Of a stretch of 64,000 bases of DNA, positions 25,740-37,560 are shown in pieces. The position numbers were made by a program, and so were the translations under genes. The stretch spans positions 814,001 through 878,000 of the forward strand of contig JARHVA010002126.1 in the NCBI GenBank assembly GCA_037957365.1, read 5' to 3'. Source of the stretch: Torreya grandis (Eukaryota; Streptophyta; Pinopsida; Cupressales; Taxaceae). The notes below the pieces were generated by a model that saw nothing but the letters and a program-made list of their open reading frames with translations, was not told the origin of the DNA and did not search any database. The number at the start of each line of letters is the position of its first letter. The first letter of the stretch is position 1.

Positions 25740-27445
25740 AGATAGTCATCTTGATCAATTAGGGATGATGAAGTGGTGATGAGAAATGATGATGGATGGT
25801 GAGGGTCAATGAAGAATTTATTAAGTATAATGATGGAGTTGTTAAAGATGATGAGGGATGTTGAGGGTCAATGATGGAGTGATTAGGGATGATGAGGGAT
25901 GGTGAGGGTTGATGAGGGAGTGATTAGGGATGATGAGGGAGTAATTAGGGATGATGAGGGAGTTATTAGAGATGATGAGGGATGGTGAGGGTTGATGAGG
26001 GAGTGATTAGGAATTATGAGGGATGAAGTGGGTGATTAGGGATGATGAGGGATGATGAATGAGTGATAAAGGATGATGAGGGATAGTAAGGGTAAATGAG
26101 GGAGTGATTAGGGATGACGAGGGAGTGATTAGAGATTCTTAGGGATGGTGATATTCAATGAGTGGTTAGGTATTATAAAGGATAAATGGGGAGTGATTAG
26201 GGATGATGAGAGATGATGAATGAGTGATTAGGGATGATGAGGGTGAATAAGAGAGTGATTATGGATAGTGAAGGAGTGATTACAGATAGTGGAGTGATTA
26301 TGAATGGTGAGGGTCAATGAGGGAGTGATTATGGATAATGAGGGATGAGGTTGGAGTGATGATGGATTATTAGGTATGAGGAGGGAGTGATTAGGAATGG
26401 TGAGGGATTATAGAGTGATTAAGGATGATGAGGGATGGTCAGGGTTAATGAGGGAGTGATTATATATAATGAGGGAGTGATTAGAGATGATGAGGGATAG
26501 TGAGGATTAATGAAGGAGTTGTTATAAACAATGAGGAACAAAGAAAGAGTGATTAAGGATGATGAGAGATGAGGAAGAAGTGATTAGGTATGAGAGAGGG
26601 ATGATGAGCAAGTGAGATTAACACAAAGTAGTCATTTGACATGTGTACGTTATTAATGTGACCTATAATACCCCAATCACACCACTTTGGCTTGAGTTAA
26701 AATTGAATGGTTTGTAAAATTTGATTTTTATAAACCTAAGACTCTTTAAAATATTAGGAAGAAATCTAGAAGGCACAAAAACCTAAAGAATGACTATATG
26801 TTTACCAAAAATAGACATCAATTAAAATATTTTTGCTCTAAAATCCTTAAGTTCAATACTAAGACCTTGGAAATGCCTAAGTACTAACTATAATATATTT
26901 TTAAAAACTATCTTCCACATCATTAGGCATGAATCTATGAGATAAACTCTATTAGATGCAAAGTGACCCTAATTTCTTATATTTAATAAAAAAATTAAGT
27001 ATAAGGAATATAATGTAATAATATAAATGCAAATCTTCTTTTTACATTTTGACCACTCATGAGTTCACTACACCATAATGCATAAGAATTATTGGGATTA
27101 GTGGTAATAATGCATATGCACTATTACCACTAATAATGTGTACACATTATTACCACTAATAATGTGTACACATTATTACCACTAATAATGCATACACATT
27201 ATTACTACTAATAACATGTACACATTATTACCACTAATAATGTGTACATGTTTTTACCACTAATAATGCATACGCATTATTACTACTAATAACATGTACA
27301 GATTATTACCACTAATAATGCATATGCACTTTCCTTGTTTTCAATTTGAAACTCACACATTTTTTTAATTTGAATTTGTACACATAATAATATGTATGTG
27401 TTTTATAGTGCATATACGTTATGGTGGATTTGATTTAAAAAACCA
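25740..27445 (-). repeat. right inverted arm
   Basis: Inner part 25780-26620: minisatellite of GGGATGATGAGGGATGGTGAG and GGGAGTGATTA units, the complement of the left-arm array but longer. Middle part 26600-27060: unique arm sequence. Outer part 27097-27330: tandem palindromes. Beyond this to about 27445 similarity to the left arm is weak. Confidence 0.65.
27097..27330. repeat. tandem array of 22-bp perfect palindromes, 26-bp period
   Basis: The best units read TAATAATGTGTACACATT followed by ATTA, a perfect palindrome, separated by CCAC. About nine units occur, some with variants at the centre (GCATATGC, GCATACGC, ACATGTAC). The array sits at the outer end of the right arm. Confidence 0.85.
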
Positions 27446-29066
27446 ATCTTTTTGGATAAAAAATGGCTTGGATTCCTGAGCTAAAAGCTTGGACCTATCA
27501 ACACACAATCGAATATGAGAGTATTAAAAAAACTATAAAATTCAACTTCCATCTCCAAATATACTATGAATTTCAATGAGCCAATTCATAAAATTATTAC
27601 CATAACAACGGGCACACTCTACTCTTTTCAAATACATGATTTTTATAATTTTTAGACTATTTTAAGGTTTCAATCCATGTTTATTTCTAACTACAACTTT
27701 TTAGGCCACAACACACTATAAATATCCATGCCTATATATGTTTTCATATCATTTTTTTTGTTTATCTAAATGTAAAAAAAAGTATATGGTCACAAACTAG
27801 GCCTAATTCTACGCACATTTAAAAACAAAAAACAAATTTACTTTCTTTTGAGGTAATTAGGGGTGTTGCATAGCTAGTTATCCTTTTTTTTTCAAATTTT
27901 TATTATTGTAGGTTTTTATTTTTCCCTATTTATTAATTAGGGAAATTGTATTTCTTGTGCATACATGGATGTTTCCTACATTTGTGGGATATGCTAGCTT
28001 ATGTGGAGGTGTGTGTCATAGATGTGTCATAGGTGTCATAAGAATGTCATATGTAACTCCCTTGATGGGAGTTACTTCTCTATTCTTAGCACCTTGTCAC
28101 CACCTTTCATGGAAGAGTTACTGACTATTCTTGGTGTGCCTTGTCCACATTTTGTGGAGGAGTTAATTTCGTACTCTCCTATTTGTAGTCTTCACTTTGG
28201 CCATCTCATGTTAATCAGATTTTGGTTTTCTCCATTTTGTCTTGTGCAATTTCTCTTATTGTATTATTTTCAAATTGCTTTAGCATCTATGTGGTGTGCA
28301 CTTGCTTCAACTTGCGTGATCACGTCTCCATTGCACTCGCATTATCCAGATTTTGGCAAGATATTCGATAATTTTAAAGGTTTATTTATTTACAAAATTA
28401 AAATATATATATATTCATTGAAAAAATATAAAACAATGTAAGTCCCAAACTAGATCTTATATAAATATTCACCAAAAAATTTCAAAAAATATTTAATGAT
28501 GCTTGAAAAATAGTGTGCCACAAGGCCATATATCTACTCTATTTTATTAAAAACACAAGAGTTCCTCTTCAAATTTTACATGTTTTACGTAGTTATACTT
28601 AACCATTTTTTTTTTTTTAAAACTAGTGTTTTGGAAACTAGACTCGAAATGTTACAATTCATGTTATTATATCATTTTCAAATTTTGAGTGTAGCCATCT
28701 CAAATTATCTGTAGAATTTTATATTTATTAAATTTTTAGAAAATCGTGTCCATAGATAGGCCCATTTTTATCCCCCAACTTTATACACTTACCCTAACGT
28801 TGTATTTTTTCAACATACAAACCTAGTATTTTAACAATAAACCCCAAACATTTCCATTTCTTCATATAGTTTTTGTTTTAAATGTATTTTTTCTCCATAA
28901 ATGATTTTAATCTTGTTTCTTACTATGAATATTTTTTATTGTTATGTTTTAATTTATAATTTTTCTAGTTCGAAACTTGATTTAAGATATTGTGTATATA
29001 TCCAGGTAACAAGTTTCAATGAGAGAAATGATGAAGCAGATCATTACAAGGGAAATGATGGAAGTA

Positions 29067-29119
<53 letters not shown>

Positions 29120-29939
29120 GTCTTTGTTGATAATGACAAGGAGAATGATGATAGCTAAATGTTTTTAAAAATTACCCAAATAATGTTAGAAATAAATAAT
29201 GGTATTCCATACAAGTTTTGAATAAATTTAAATTTAAATTATAATTCAAAATCAAAAAAATAGAATGACACATATAGTTTCTTTTCTGATGTCAAAGGTG
29301 TCACTTGTTGATGCAAAAAGTGTCATTTTTCAATGCAAAATTTGTTATTTTTTCATTTTATATGAATTTTTACCTCCAAAAAATAAAAAATAATAATTCA
29401 AATTTTAAAAAAGTGAATATAAATCTAATGTAAAATACCCAACATAAAAACTCAAACATTGAACATTAAATTTACGTCAAAGTATCACAAAGTTTTGCAT
29501 TAAGATGCAGGTAAAAATTTAGGCAAAAAATGCCCCAATTTTAACTCTAATAGTGAATCCAAAACATAAAAATATATTAATACATTAGGGAAGTGCTTCA
29601 TGTGTCTCTAGGAAAGTTCATCCATATTCTTCATGATAATGCTTTCCTTCTCAAGGCCTATGGTTATGGTACTTGTGGTAGGAAGTGTTTAAGAAGTAGG
29701 TGGTAAAGTCCTTCTTTTCCCAATAATATCTCTCATGGAGGAGGGTCTAGTTATGCATTCATAAAAACTTATGGGTGGATAGTTTAATAGTAAAGGAAAT
29801 TTTCTTGGCTAGTCTTAACTATTCCCTCACCTAGACATGATCTAGACAAAGATACAAATAAATAAAAAGATAATGACAGGTGTGAGTTGATACCTAATAT
29901 GATATATTTGAATGATGGTGGTGGTTAGGGTGACAAGCA
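27446..29939. other. unassigned AT-rich DNA
   Basis: No gene is supported. An open frame of 139 codons at 28022-28441 (plus) is Leu- and Ser-rich with no motif I recognise, and ends in AT-rich Lys/Ile codons; I treat it as chance. A (TTA)n tract lies inside. Confidence 0.4.
29068..29119. repeat. (TTA)n microsatellite
   Basis: About 17 uninterrupted TTA units. Confidence 0.95.
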
Positions 29940-29944
29940 TGATG
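29940..29944. repeat. left target-site duplication TGATG
   Basis: TGATG directly precedes the 5' LTR and recurs directly after the 3' LTR at 47403-47407. A 5-bp duplication is standard for gypsy integrase and fixes both element ends. Confidence 0.95.
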
Positions 29945-31362
29945 TGTAGACACCCAAATAGTGTCTAACCCTTGGTCACCTTCCCCCTTGGTCTATTCCT
30001 AACCCATTCTTAAAAATTACTAATTTAAAATAATTAACTTATTTTGAATTAACCCCCCCTCCTTGGACACATCACCCATGACACCTCACCTAGGACACCT
30101 CGCCTTAGACTAATTCCCATCCTATGACTCACCCAAGACCTATTCCTACTTCTCTCTAACCGCCTACCAAACTCTCATGCGTATTTAGCCCAGCCATCGA
30201 CATTCTCCAATGGATAGTGCACTTGGCAGATGAAAAACGGGCTTAATGGCTCATTTTACCCATTCTAACCCCGTCGATGTCGGTCAAGTGTCGGCCGACT
30301 TCGGTTATACTTAACCAATTTTTCAGACTCTTTGGGGATCTGAATCAGAAATCAGCTAATCTACAGAAGCAACTAACGAATCCTTCAGTCTTCAACCATC
30401 TATCAATCTGTGAAATCTCTCAATCAAGCCTCTCACTCTCTCCCTCAGGTACAGAAATAGCTTCAGGTTTTCCATCAGCAACAGGTTCTCCACACAGGCT
30501 ACATCAACAGCAGGTACGGGAATCATCAGTAGCACACCTTCTACAAGGCACAGGTAAGTATACTATCTGTGTTTTTATTCTCTTTTCAGTTATTTGCTTT
30601 CAAACAATATCTCCCTAGACCAGACTGTTAACCAAGCCAGACCCGAATCTCGACTTATCCACCTCCCTGTTTCCTCCGTCCTCTATCGGACCATACACTC
30701 TACCCATTCAACCAGACTCTCAGACCCAGACCCCAAACCATTCAACCAAGCCCAAAACCTTGTCTCAAAATTGTTAACAAACCCAGACCCTTCCTTAGCC
30801 TTGTCCACAGACCAAAACCCTGACCAGACTCTGTCCACAGACCACAGACCTGCCCAGACCCCGTCCAAGCTAATTGCCCCGACCGACGTCGGTCACTACC
30901 CAACCAACATCGACAGATTAACCGACGTCGGCACCTTGACCAACCAACGCCGGTATTCTTACCGACGCCGGCCACTGTGATCAATTCGACAGCTTCTTTC
31001 AAGTAAGTCTTTGCTTCTCCTTTGCATTTCCATCTTTTATCACTTTTAGTTCTTCATTATTCAGCTATTTATCAGACATTTCTTTCTATTGATTAGTGGG
31101 TTTATATCCCTTAAGAAAGTTTTCATACTTCTGGGATCAAGCTTTCGCTTGACAACCCACCATCTGTCTATTTAACACCTTCTTTTGTCCAAGCTTCTTT
31201 TCTTTGCAGGTGTCATTCCTCCATAGCCAAAGAGGAGTACTCATAGCGTCTGGATTATGGTGCGCAGACTTTATCCAGGTACACATCAAGCCTTGACCAT
31301 TCCTTCTTAAGTTTCTCTTAATTCTGTCCTTTGAAATTGAAAACAAAATTTGAATAGAAACA
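29945..31362 (+). repeat. 5' LTR of the 17.5-kb element
   Basis: It carries the element promoter and poly(A) signals in principle. A cluster of GACCGACGTCGGTC-type palindromes lies at 30274-30304 and 30882-30972. Against the 3' LTR it lacks about 18 bp inside one palindrome group (after 30296), a likely slippage loss. Splice-like CAGGTAAGTA (30551-30560) and TTTTCAG (30583-30589) occur in both LTRs. Confidence 0.95.
31169..31175 (+). promoter_or_regulatory. candidate TATA box
   Basis: TATTTAA in the last 200 bp of the 5' LTR, with the same sequence in the 3' LTR at about 47209. The position before the PBS is reasonable for a retrotransposon promoter; there is no transcript evidence. Confidence 0.35.
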
Positions 31363-31365
31363 TTC

Positions 31366-31383
31366 TGGCACGCCCGGTGGGAC
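31366..31383 (+). other. primer-binding site
   Basis: TGGCACGCCCGGTGGGAC starts 3 nt after the LTR. It would pair with a tRNA 3' end of the form GTCCCACC...CCA; an arginine tRNA is my guess from the TGGCRCGCC start. The second element has a decayed version at the same spacing. Confidence 0.75.
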
Positions 31384-32468
31384 CCCTTTAGGGCCTTCCT
31401 TGGGTTCCCTTTCTTCTGTGTTCATTTAGTTGCATTAGGCTTCTTAACCTTCACCTCTTTCTTCTTTTCTAAAAAAATCATAAGCAGGAAATAAAAAGAA
31501 CTTTTCTTTCTTTTTCTTGCATTTCTAGACTAGTAAGAAAATCATTTTCTTCAACCCTTTCTCCAACTTGTCTCCATTCCAATTTAATATTTCGATTTGG
31601 GGCTTTAAAACTTACTGCATTCCATTTCTTGCTTTCTTGCATCTTTTTAGTCCACACTTAGTAATTAGTAAAAGACATATTGAATAAATCGTAGATCACT
31701 CAATGTTACACAACCAGACCACGAGCACTCAATTAAACATAAAACTCACTTGAGACAAGGCCCGACTGGGATTTCATCACCCAGCGGATACCTTACCCAA
31801 CCTGGCAATCCTACTTGGATTTCACCACCAAGGGGAAAGCCAACTCTGTTCTCTGGCAGAGTCTAAACTATAGTGAAAGTATATTTTGGCTAAGCGAAAC
31901 CAGCTAACCACTGGAATCGTGAAGTGAGGGGAGCTTGCTCCTTAGCACCAGGCCTGTATGAAAGCTAATACAGACTTTTGAGCACCTTAACATACCTGAA
32001 ACCATCTTTAGATTACCTATTCTAGGACCCTTCTTATAGCCAACTTCCTCAAACATCACATTAAGGCATAAGCCACACGATCTTAATAAAATTGTTTCTA
32101 GGGATTTAATGCTAGGCTCTGTCTGTCATCATCATATTTTTTATTTTTATCTGTCTTTTTGAGCTGGTAAGGACGTCTTCTTCATTTCCAAAAACTTTTT
32201 TTCTGAGTTTCTAGAAAACACAGTAACCGACATCGGTTCTGTAACTGACGTCAGCAACTTTTCTTTACCGGCATCGGTCATCTGACCGACATCAACAACC
32301 TTCTTCACCGACATCGGTTTTTATACCGACGTCGGTCTCTGTCTATTTTCTTTTTTCCAAAAAAATAGCAAGCTTAAAATCCAACTTTCTGCCTGTCTAA
32401 ACATCTATTCTGGTTTTTTGAGACTGACAGAACACAATTTTCTGAAACCTGATCCTTTCTTGCCTTGA
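31384..32468 (+). other. untranslated leader
   Basis: About 1.1 kb between PBS and gag without a coding frame. Six palindromes of the ACCGACGTCGGT family lie at 32226-32336, just upstream of the gag start. Leaders hold packaging signals, which cannot be recognised from sequence alone. Confidence 0.6.
32226..32336 (+). repeat. leader cluster of ACCGACGTCGGT palindromes
   Basis: Six members: 32226-32237 (ACCGACATCGGT), 32244-32255, 32267-32278, 32285-32296, 32307-32318 and 32325-32336 (perfect ACCGACGTCGGT). Variants mostly differ by CG to CA or TG. Confidence 0.85.
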
Positions 32469-34016
32469 ATGGTTTTGACACGCAGTCAAACCAAGGCCCT
32501 TCTTGACCACGCTAGTCAACAACCGCTTCCACCTTCACCATCTATAACTAGTCCTATAATGGAGTTCAACTCGGAGACTGAAAGAACTCCTACTCGCCCA
32601 ACCCCGCCTCAAACTCCTATCGTCCCAAAAGGGGACCAAGATTTCGCACAATTCTTGGACCTTAACGTCAAATCCTTACAACACTATCTCACAAATAGCC
32701 AAACACGAGACTCCCTAGGCAACCCAATCTATGGGATGTCGACTTCCTTAGTTGACACAAGAATCACATCAACAGCCCCTACAATTCAGCCACTAGACAA
32801 TACCTCCACCAATAACCCAACCGTGTCTTATCTTCAAAATGTAACCTCTCCATCTAAACCTACCTCCATAGGGGTTCTGATACTCCCTCAACCCCAAGTC
32901 ACTCAACCAAACCCCACACCTTTCCAAAACCTACTAGTCTCTATTCCCCCTACTCTTGCACCTATCAACACAAGAGTAACCATTTACCCGTCAACAAGCG
33001 TAGCCACTCCTCAACCATCCTTGATGGCCTCTATCCAACTTGTGCCTACCAACCCCATAACACAAGTGCCCTTGGCTCCAACTTTTGCTCCCATAACTAG
33101 CTATCCATATGTTGTGTCTATGCAACCATCCACATCATACGCCCCTCCCAATATCTTTCAAGTGCCTTATAATCTAGGGGGCACTCCACCCGCCAATCCG
33201 TCAGCATATATCATCAAAATGATGATGGATAAGATGTCTAGCTTAGAGACTTCCATTTTCGACTCACGCAATGCTCTCTCATATGAGCAAATTTGCAATG
33301 AGCCTATTCATCCTTCCATTCCAATTAGACCATACCCCAACCAGTGGGAGCTTTCCAAATTTTCTCGCTTTCAAAGCAAGGAAGACCCACAGCAACACTT
33401 ACGGGCATTTAGACATGCCTGTTACCTTATTGCCCATGATGATGCATTACTCTTGCGCACATTTCCTATGTCCCTTTCTGGTGCTACACTTGACTGGTAC
33501 AGCTCTATTGCCAGCCATTCCCTCTTCACCTTTACACAACTGGCCCAGCTTTTTCTTGATCACTTCTCCATTAACATCACCAAGAAGGTCTTGATCACAG
33601 ACCTTTACACTATCCGCCAATTCGAGGATGAATCAGTAGCTGACTTCATTGCTCGCTGGAGAGGTCTCATCAATCAACTCTCCTTTTCCTTACCTCAAAC
33701 TGAACTTATTGAACTATTCTCCCAAGCTTGCGCCAAACATATTTCTTCCACTTTAAGGGTTCAGACCTTTCGTACCTTCGACGAAGCCTTCACGATGGCC
33801 CGTAAACTTGAATTACGTGCCATCGAGGAGAATAAAGTCAAGTTGCGGAGCAAGAACCCCAACTCTAAGACTAATGACTCTTCTTCTTTTAAACCTTCAT
33901 CATCAAATCCTAAGTCTAAAGCTTCAGCTAACGCTGTGGTTGTTAGACCTTCGTCCTCTTCATCCAATCAACCTGAGCCATCCACATCTCAGAGTGCCAC
34001 CCGTCAATTCCAGTAG
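32469..34016 (+). pseudogene. gag capsid region
   Basis: Gag forms the particle that holds the RNA. This 515-codon open piece starts MVLTRSQTKALL, has a Pro/Thr/Ser-rich N-terminal 250 residues, and then a typical retrotransposon gag capsid domain at residues about 297-445 (FSRFQSKEDPQQHLRAF, LSGATLDWYSSIA, FEDESVADFIARW, TFDEAFTMARKLE). The tail is Ser-rich. It ends at a premature TAG; the frame continues into the first zinc knuckle, so the original gag was longer. Confidence 0.85.
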
Positions 34017-34340
34017 AGATACGTGCAAAGACAGTATACTCCTCTTGGAGAATCTTACGCGTCTATACTGGAAAAGCTTGTTAAACAGGGGATTATCAAC
34101 CTCCCCCAAATTTGACCACCGCCATAATTTGATCCCTCACGCGCCATCCCTGCGTGGTATAGGGAAAATGACTTCTGTAATTTCCATCGTGTCAAAGGTC
34201 ATGACATGGGAAACTGTAAAACTTTCAAAAACATAATTTAGGACATGCTTGAAAAGGGAGAGCTCGTTCTAGATAATCCCAATGCACCTCCAAACTAGGG
34301 CATCGACATTTTCAAGCAACCATTCCCTAATCATCCACCA
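34017..34340 (+). pseudogene. first nucleocapsid zinc knuckle (CX2HX4HX4C)
   Basis: In the gag frame, 34176-34217 encodes CNFHRVKGHDMGNC, a zinc knuckle of the CX2HX4HX4C type that is usual in this lineage in place of CX2CX4HX4C. A Trp lies seven residues before the first Cys, and an MLEKGELVLD segment follows. It binds the RNA genome. Stops at 34113, 34125, 34239 and 34296 lie around it. Confidence 0.8.
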
Positions 34341-35468
34341 ACCCAAAATAATGTCCAGACCTTGATTGACAACACACACGAACATGACATTCGAACGGTC
34401 AATACGGTCTCACCCTTCATCCCCAACCAATCTCAAGAGGTTAACCCATCTACCAGTCCATCACGTGTGGACGAACCTCTTTCCCCAGTTAGTTCTCCAT
34501 CAACCTCTCTCATCTTGGAGGACGCCTCAACCTTACCGGCACCACCGGTCTCACCATCCTCCTTTCTTCTACCTATGGAGGACCTGACCTTACCCACTCC
34601 TCGACTGCAAGTGGAGGGCACCATAATCCCTACCCTTTACCCACTTGAGGAGCCACACTCTCCAGTTCCTTCTCCACCAAGAGAAGAACCTGACTCTCCA
34701 TCTTCCTCAACCAACAACAATCCGGTTATAACTCCCACACACCTTGGATCCGAAACTACTGCCACACCTAACACATCTTCTCAAGAATCCAAACCTTATC
34801 CAACATCCTTTCAACCATTTTCCCGACTAGTGGAGAAATTAGAACTTCTCCCTTCAAGAAAAGTGGAGCATCAGGGATTGTGGGAACATCTTAAAGTTCT
34901 TCAACATTCCCGTGCCCTCTCGTCTCATACTGCCAATCCCCCCAAGGCAGAATCGCCCCAGACTCCAAACAAAGACCAAACCCCCGCTTCTAAATCTGCA
35001 TCTACCCAATCTAAACCAATCAAGTCACTTGGCATTCACCCTCTCTCTACGCTCACTCACCCGCAAGTGAAGGTGGACTTGGACCAAACCTCAACCAAAA
35101 GTAGTCTTCCAACCAAGTCGAAGAAGACTGCCAGACCACAGAAGCAAACCCCTCCTCCACCGTAAACTTTGCCCTCCATCTTAGGTCCTCATCCTTCTAC
35201 CCTAATCGGTGTCCTTCCTACTCCGACCCTTAACCAAAACAAATTACCTCCATTACTTCCTTTGCCAACCACAAGTCAACCCCCTCTCAAAAATTTGGCA
35301 CCTCTCACAAAGAAAGTGCCGTCTTCACCTGTCACCGCACCACCAACCCAAAAGGTGGTACGGAAACCTTCTTCAACATCCCCTAAGCAAAAGTCACCAG
35401 TGCATCATGCATCAACAAGCGTGGACCCCTTAGTAGGTTCATATGCTTTGATATTACGCCAACTTTTG
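34341..35468 (+). pseudogene. Pro/Ser/Thr-rich spacer between two zinc knuckles
   Basis: About 375 codons in the same frame, very rich in Pro, Ser and Thr with Lys near the end, probably disordered. One stop (35163, TAA). There is no recognisable domain apart from a short helical-looking segment (SRLVEKLELLPSRK, near 34826) in the middle. It separates the duplicated knuckle modules. Confidence 0.7.
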
Positions 35469-35471
35469 TAG

Positions 35472-35680
35472 ACTTCTAGCATTACCCTTACTTCCATCAA
35501 GCCATTCCAACCCCTCAGGTCGAAACCTTCTTGGTTCGATGATACAAAGATTTGTTTATACCATTGCACGCCAAGACACGATACCGAGACTTGTTGTGCC
35601 CTCAAGGCAGTCGTTCACCGCTATATGGAGAAAGACACTCTTCTCCTTGAGGACACTCTTAACCAACCCTCGACACCTTC
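35472..35680 (+). pseudogene. second nucleocapsid zinc knuckle (CX2HX4HX4C)
   Basis: 35553-35594 encodes CLYHCTPRHDTETC with the same CX2HX4HX4C spacing as the first knuckle. The match extends without gaps on both sides: a Trp seven residues before the first Cys, Lys five residues after the last, then a Met/Leu-Glu-Lys and a Leu-rich acidic end (YMEKDTLLLED). An internal duplication of the nucleocapsid module explains this best. Confidence 0.75.
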
Positions 35681-36089
35681 CCATCCAACCTCTTCAACCA
35701 CATCAACATCTCACCAACAGACCATAACCCCTTCTTCACCTACTATATTTGAAATCAATGCTATCCATATAACCACTAGGTCACAAAAGGACAAGGCGAA
35801 AGAAAAAGCCACTATTCCTTGGACCTATCCTTTTGTCCAGGCACCTCAACCACTGAAACCCAAGATTTCCATCTTAGGTGCATCCCAACCCCCTTCTTCA
35901 GAGGCAATCATAGAATCTATGATAAAACAACTTCACCAAACGCCTGTGAAGATGACCCTAGATGACCTTATCCAAAGCTCCCCCCAGCATCGCCAGGCTC
36001 TAATCAAAGCCCTACAGGCAGCTGAGGTCCAACCTGAAGACCCTCAACCACTTGCTGCCTTAGTCCATTCTTTATCCCCCATCGCCTCC

Positions 36090-36470
36090 ATCACTTTCAA
36101 TAATTCTGAAATTCCTACCTCTACCGTGGAAGATCAAGACGCCACCCTTTTCATCACAGCCTACGTTGATCGAACCCGTATTAAATGAGTTATGATTGAT
36201 GGGGGTGCCAGCATTAATATCATTTCCTCCCATGCCTTTGACCAATTGGCCCTTCCCAAGAATTATGTATCGAAAACCGACGCAATCCTTAGATCCTTTA
36301 ATGACACCACCGCTAACACTATTGGCACTATTGTCCTCCATATCTGCGTTGGTCCACGCACAATCCCAGAGCTCTTCTACATCATTGAGGGAGAATTCCA
36401 ATTTAACATGCTATTAGGGCGACCCTAGATCAGTGCCATGGCTTGCGTCCCTTCAACACTTCACCGTTGT
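36090..36470 (+). pseudogene. retropepsin-type protease
   Basis: Cleaves the polyprotein. The active-site loop IDGGASINII begins at 36195 with the catalytic Asp at 36198; the C-terminal FNMLLGRP motif ends at 36425. Both are interrupted: a TGA at 36186 just before the loop (an Arg codon is likely), and a TAG at 36426 where this family has Trp after GRP. Confidence 0.8.
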
Positions 36471-37560
36471 GTCAAATTTGAACATGACAAACAAGTCCAT
36501 GTCATTCCCGCTGACCCATCCCCTTTTAAGACTTGTAACACGACCTATAGCCCAAACGACATTCTTATCCTACTCAAGGCATCAACCCCAACATCATCTC
36601 CATCCACAGAAGCGTCGACTAGTACGCAAACAGCAGTTGCCACTACATCATCTTCTCAATTAACAACCAAGGACCCCATGGACGACATCTTCCAAAGACT
36701 TTCACTGGGGGAATATCGCCTACTTACCCTAGACATGTTCCAGACTCCTCAAGAGTATGGACAGCTTCATCAAAACCCAAACTATGATTGTCGGATCAAA
36801 ATGGTCATTCCTTATGGTCCTCCTAGCCTTCGCACTAATCTCGTCTATGGGGGGCTGGATCAAGCTCCTACTGAATCAAATCCTTCCTCCTCACCTCAAA
36901 TATTCACATCCAATTTCTCCTTTCTTAGCAACCCCACCTTTGCACATGCCTACCTTTATAGGTGTGCATGGAAAGGTTTTGTCTTTAGACGTTACGAATA
37001 AGGCTCCCATCAGCCTATCGAAACACCCAATGACGATAATGCAAAGAAACGGTATGGACTGGGTTTCCAAGAACCCACTGAGGCTTCCACAAACCTTTGC
37101 CCCGAACCAACCATCGACCAATTTCTTCTAGACTCGCCTATTCTTCCATCCTCACCTACGGAGTCAGTGGTTTCCATCCCTCCTAGTTTTTTTTTTGGCA
37201 TAAACACCATCCGTTTGGAACCCCCAACCTATTAGCTCAATGGGGTTCCCAAGTCTCTCCCTCTCATTTATCCCAGCATGATAGATGATGAATCGACAAC
37301 CATCAACACAGTCCACTGCATAGACGATGATGCCATTCTTACCTATATGGGTGCCGACGATTCTTTCATTCAGCGCTCCCTCCCTTTTGAAACACAGGTT
37401 ATGTTAAATGAATCAACCATTGACATTAACCTTTTATCTTCTAATGTTCCTCAAGTCTTAAAGATTGGTCAATCTTTAGACGTCCAGGAGCAGGCCGACT
37501 ATACAACATTTCTCTCCGACAATCGCCAAGCCTTTGCCTGGACCTACGCTGACATGCCTG
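36471..37560 (+). pseudogene. protease-RT connector
   Basis: About 360 codons linking protease to RT. It includes MDDIFQRLSLGEYRLLTLD and YLYRCAWKGF, both conserved in the element at 48.5-58.9 kb, and a GLGF segment near 37060 that may be what is left of a G-patch. Stops at 36999 and 37233. No enzymatic function is known to me. Confidence 0.6.

Noticed and set aside
27097..27330. CRISPR-like regular array
   Set aside because: The spacers are a constant 4 bp (CCAC), and the array is palindromic satellite inside a plant transposon arm.
28022..28441. A 139-codon plus-strand open frame
   Set aside because: No recognisable motif, biased composition and AT-rich end; chance cannot be excluded.
30594..30980. 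A 128-codon plus-strand frame in the 5' LTR, with a partner in the 3' LTR
   Set aside because: No domain, and the 3' LTR copy ends earlier at 46987; LTR coding capacity is not supported.
30683..31002. Trp/Gly-rich minus-strand frames in the LTR, repeated at 46723-47042
   Set aside because: Present in both LTRs only because the LTRs are copies; the composition comes from CCAGACC-type repeats.
33808..34236. A 142-codon frame overlapping the end of gag
   Set aside because: It is out of frame with the capsid and knuckle motifs, which lie in the stop-broken frame.
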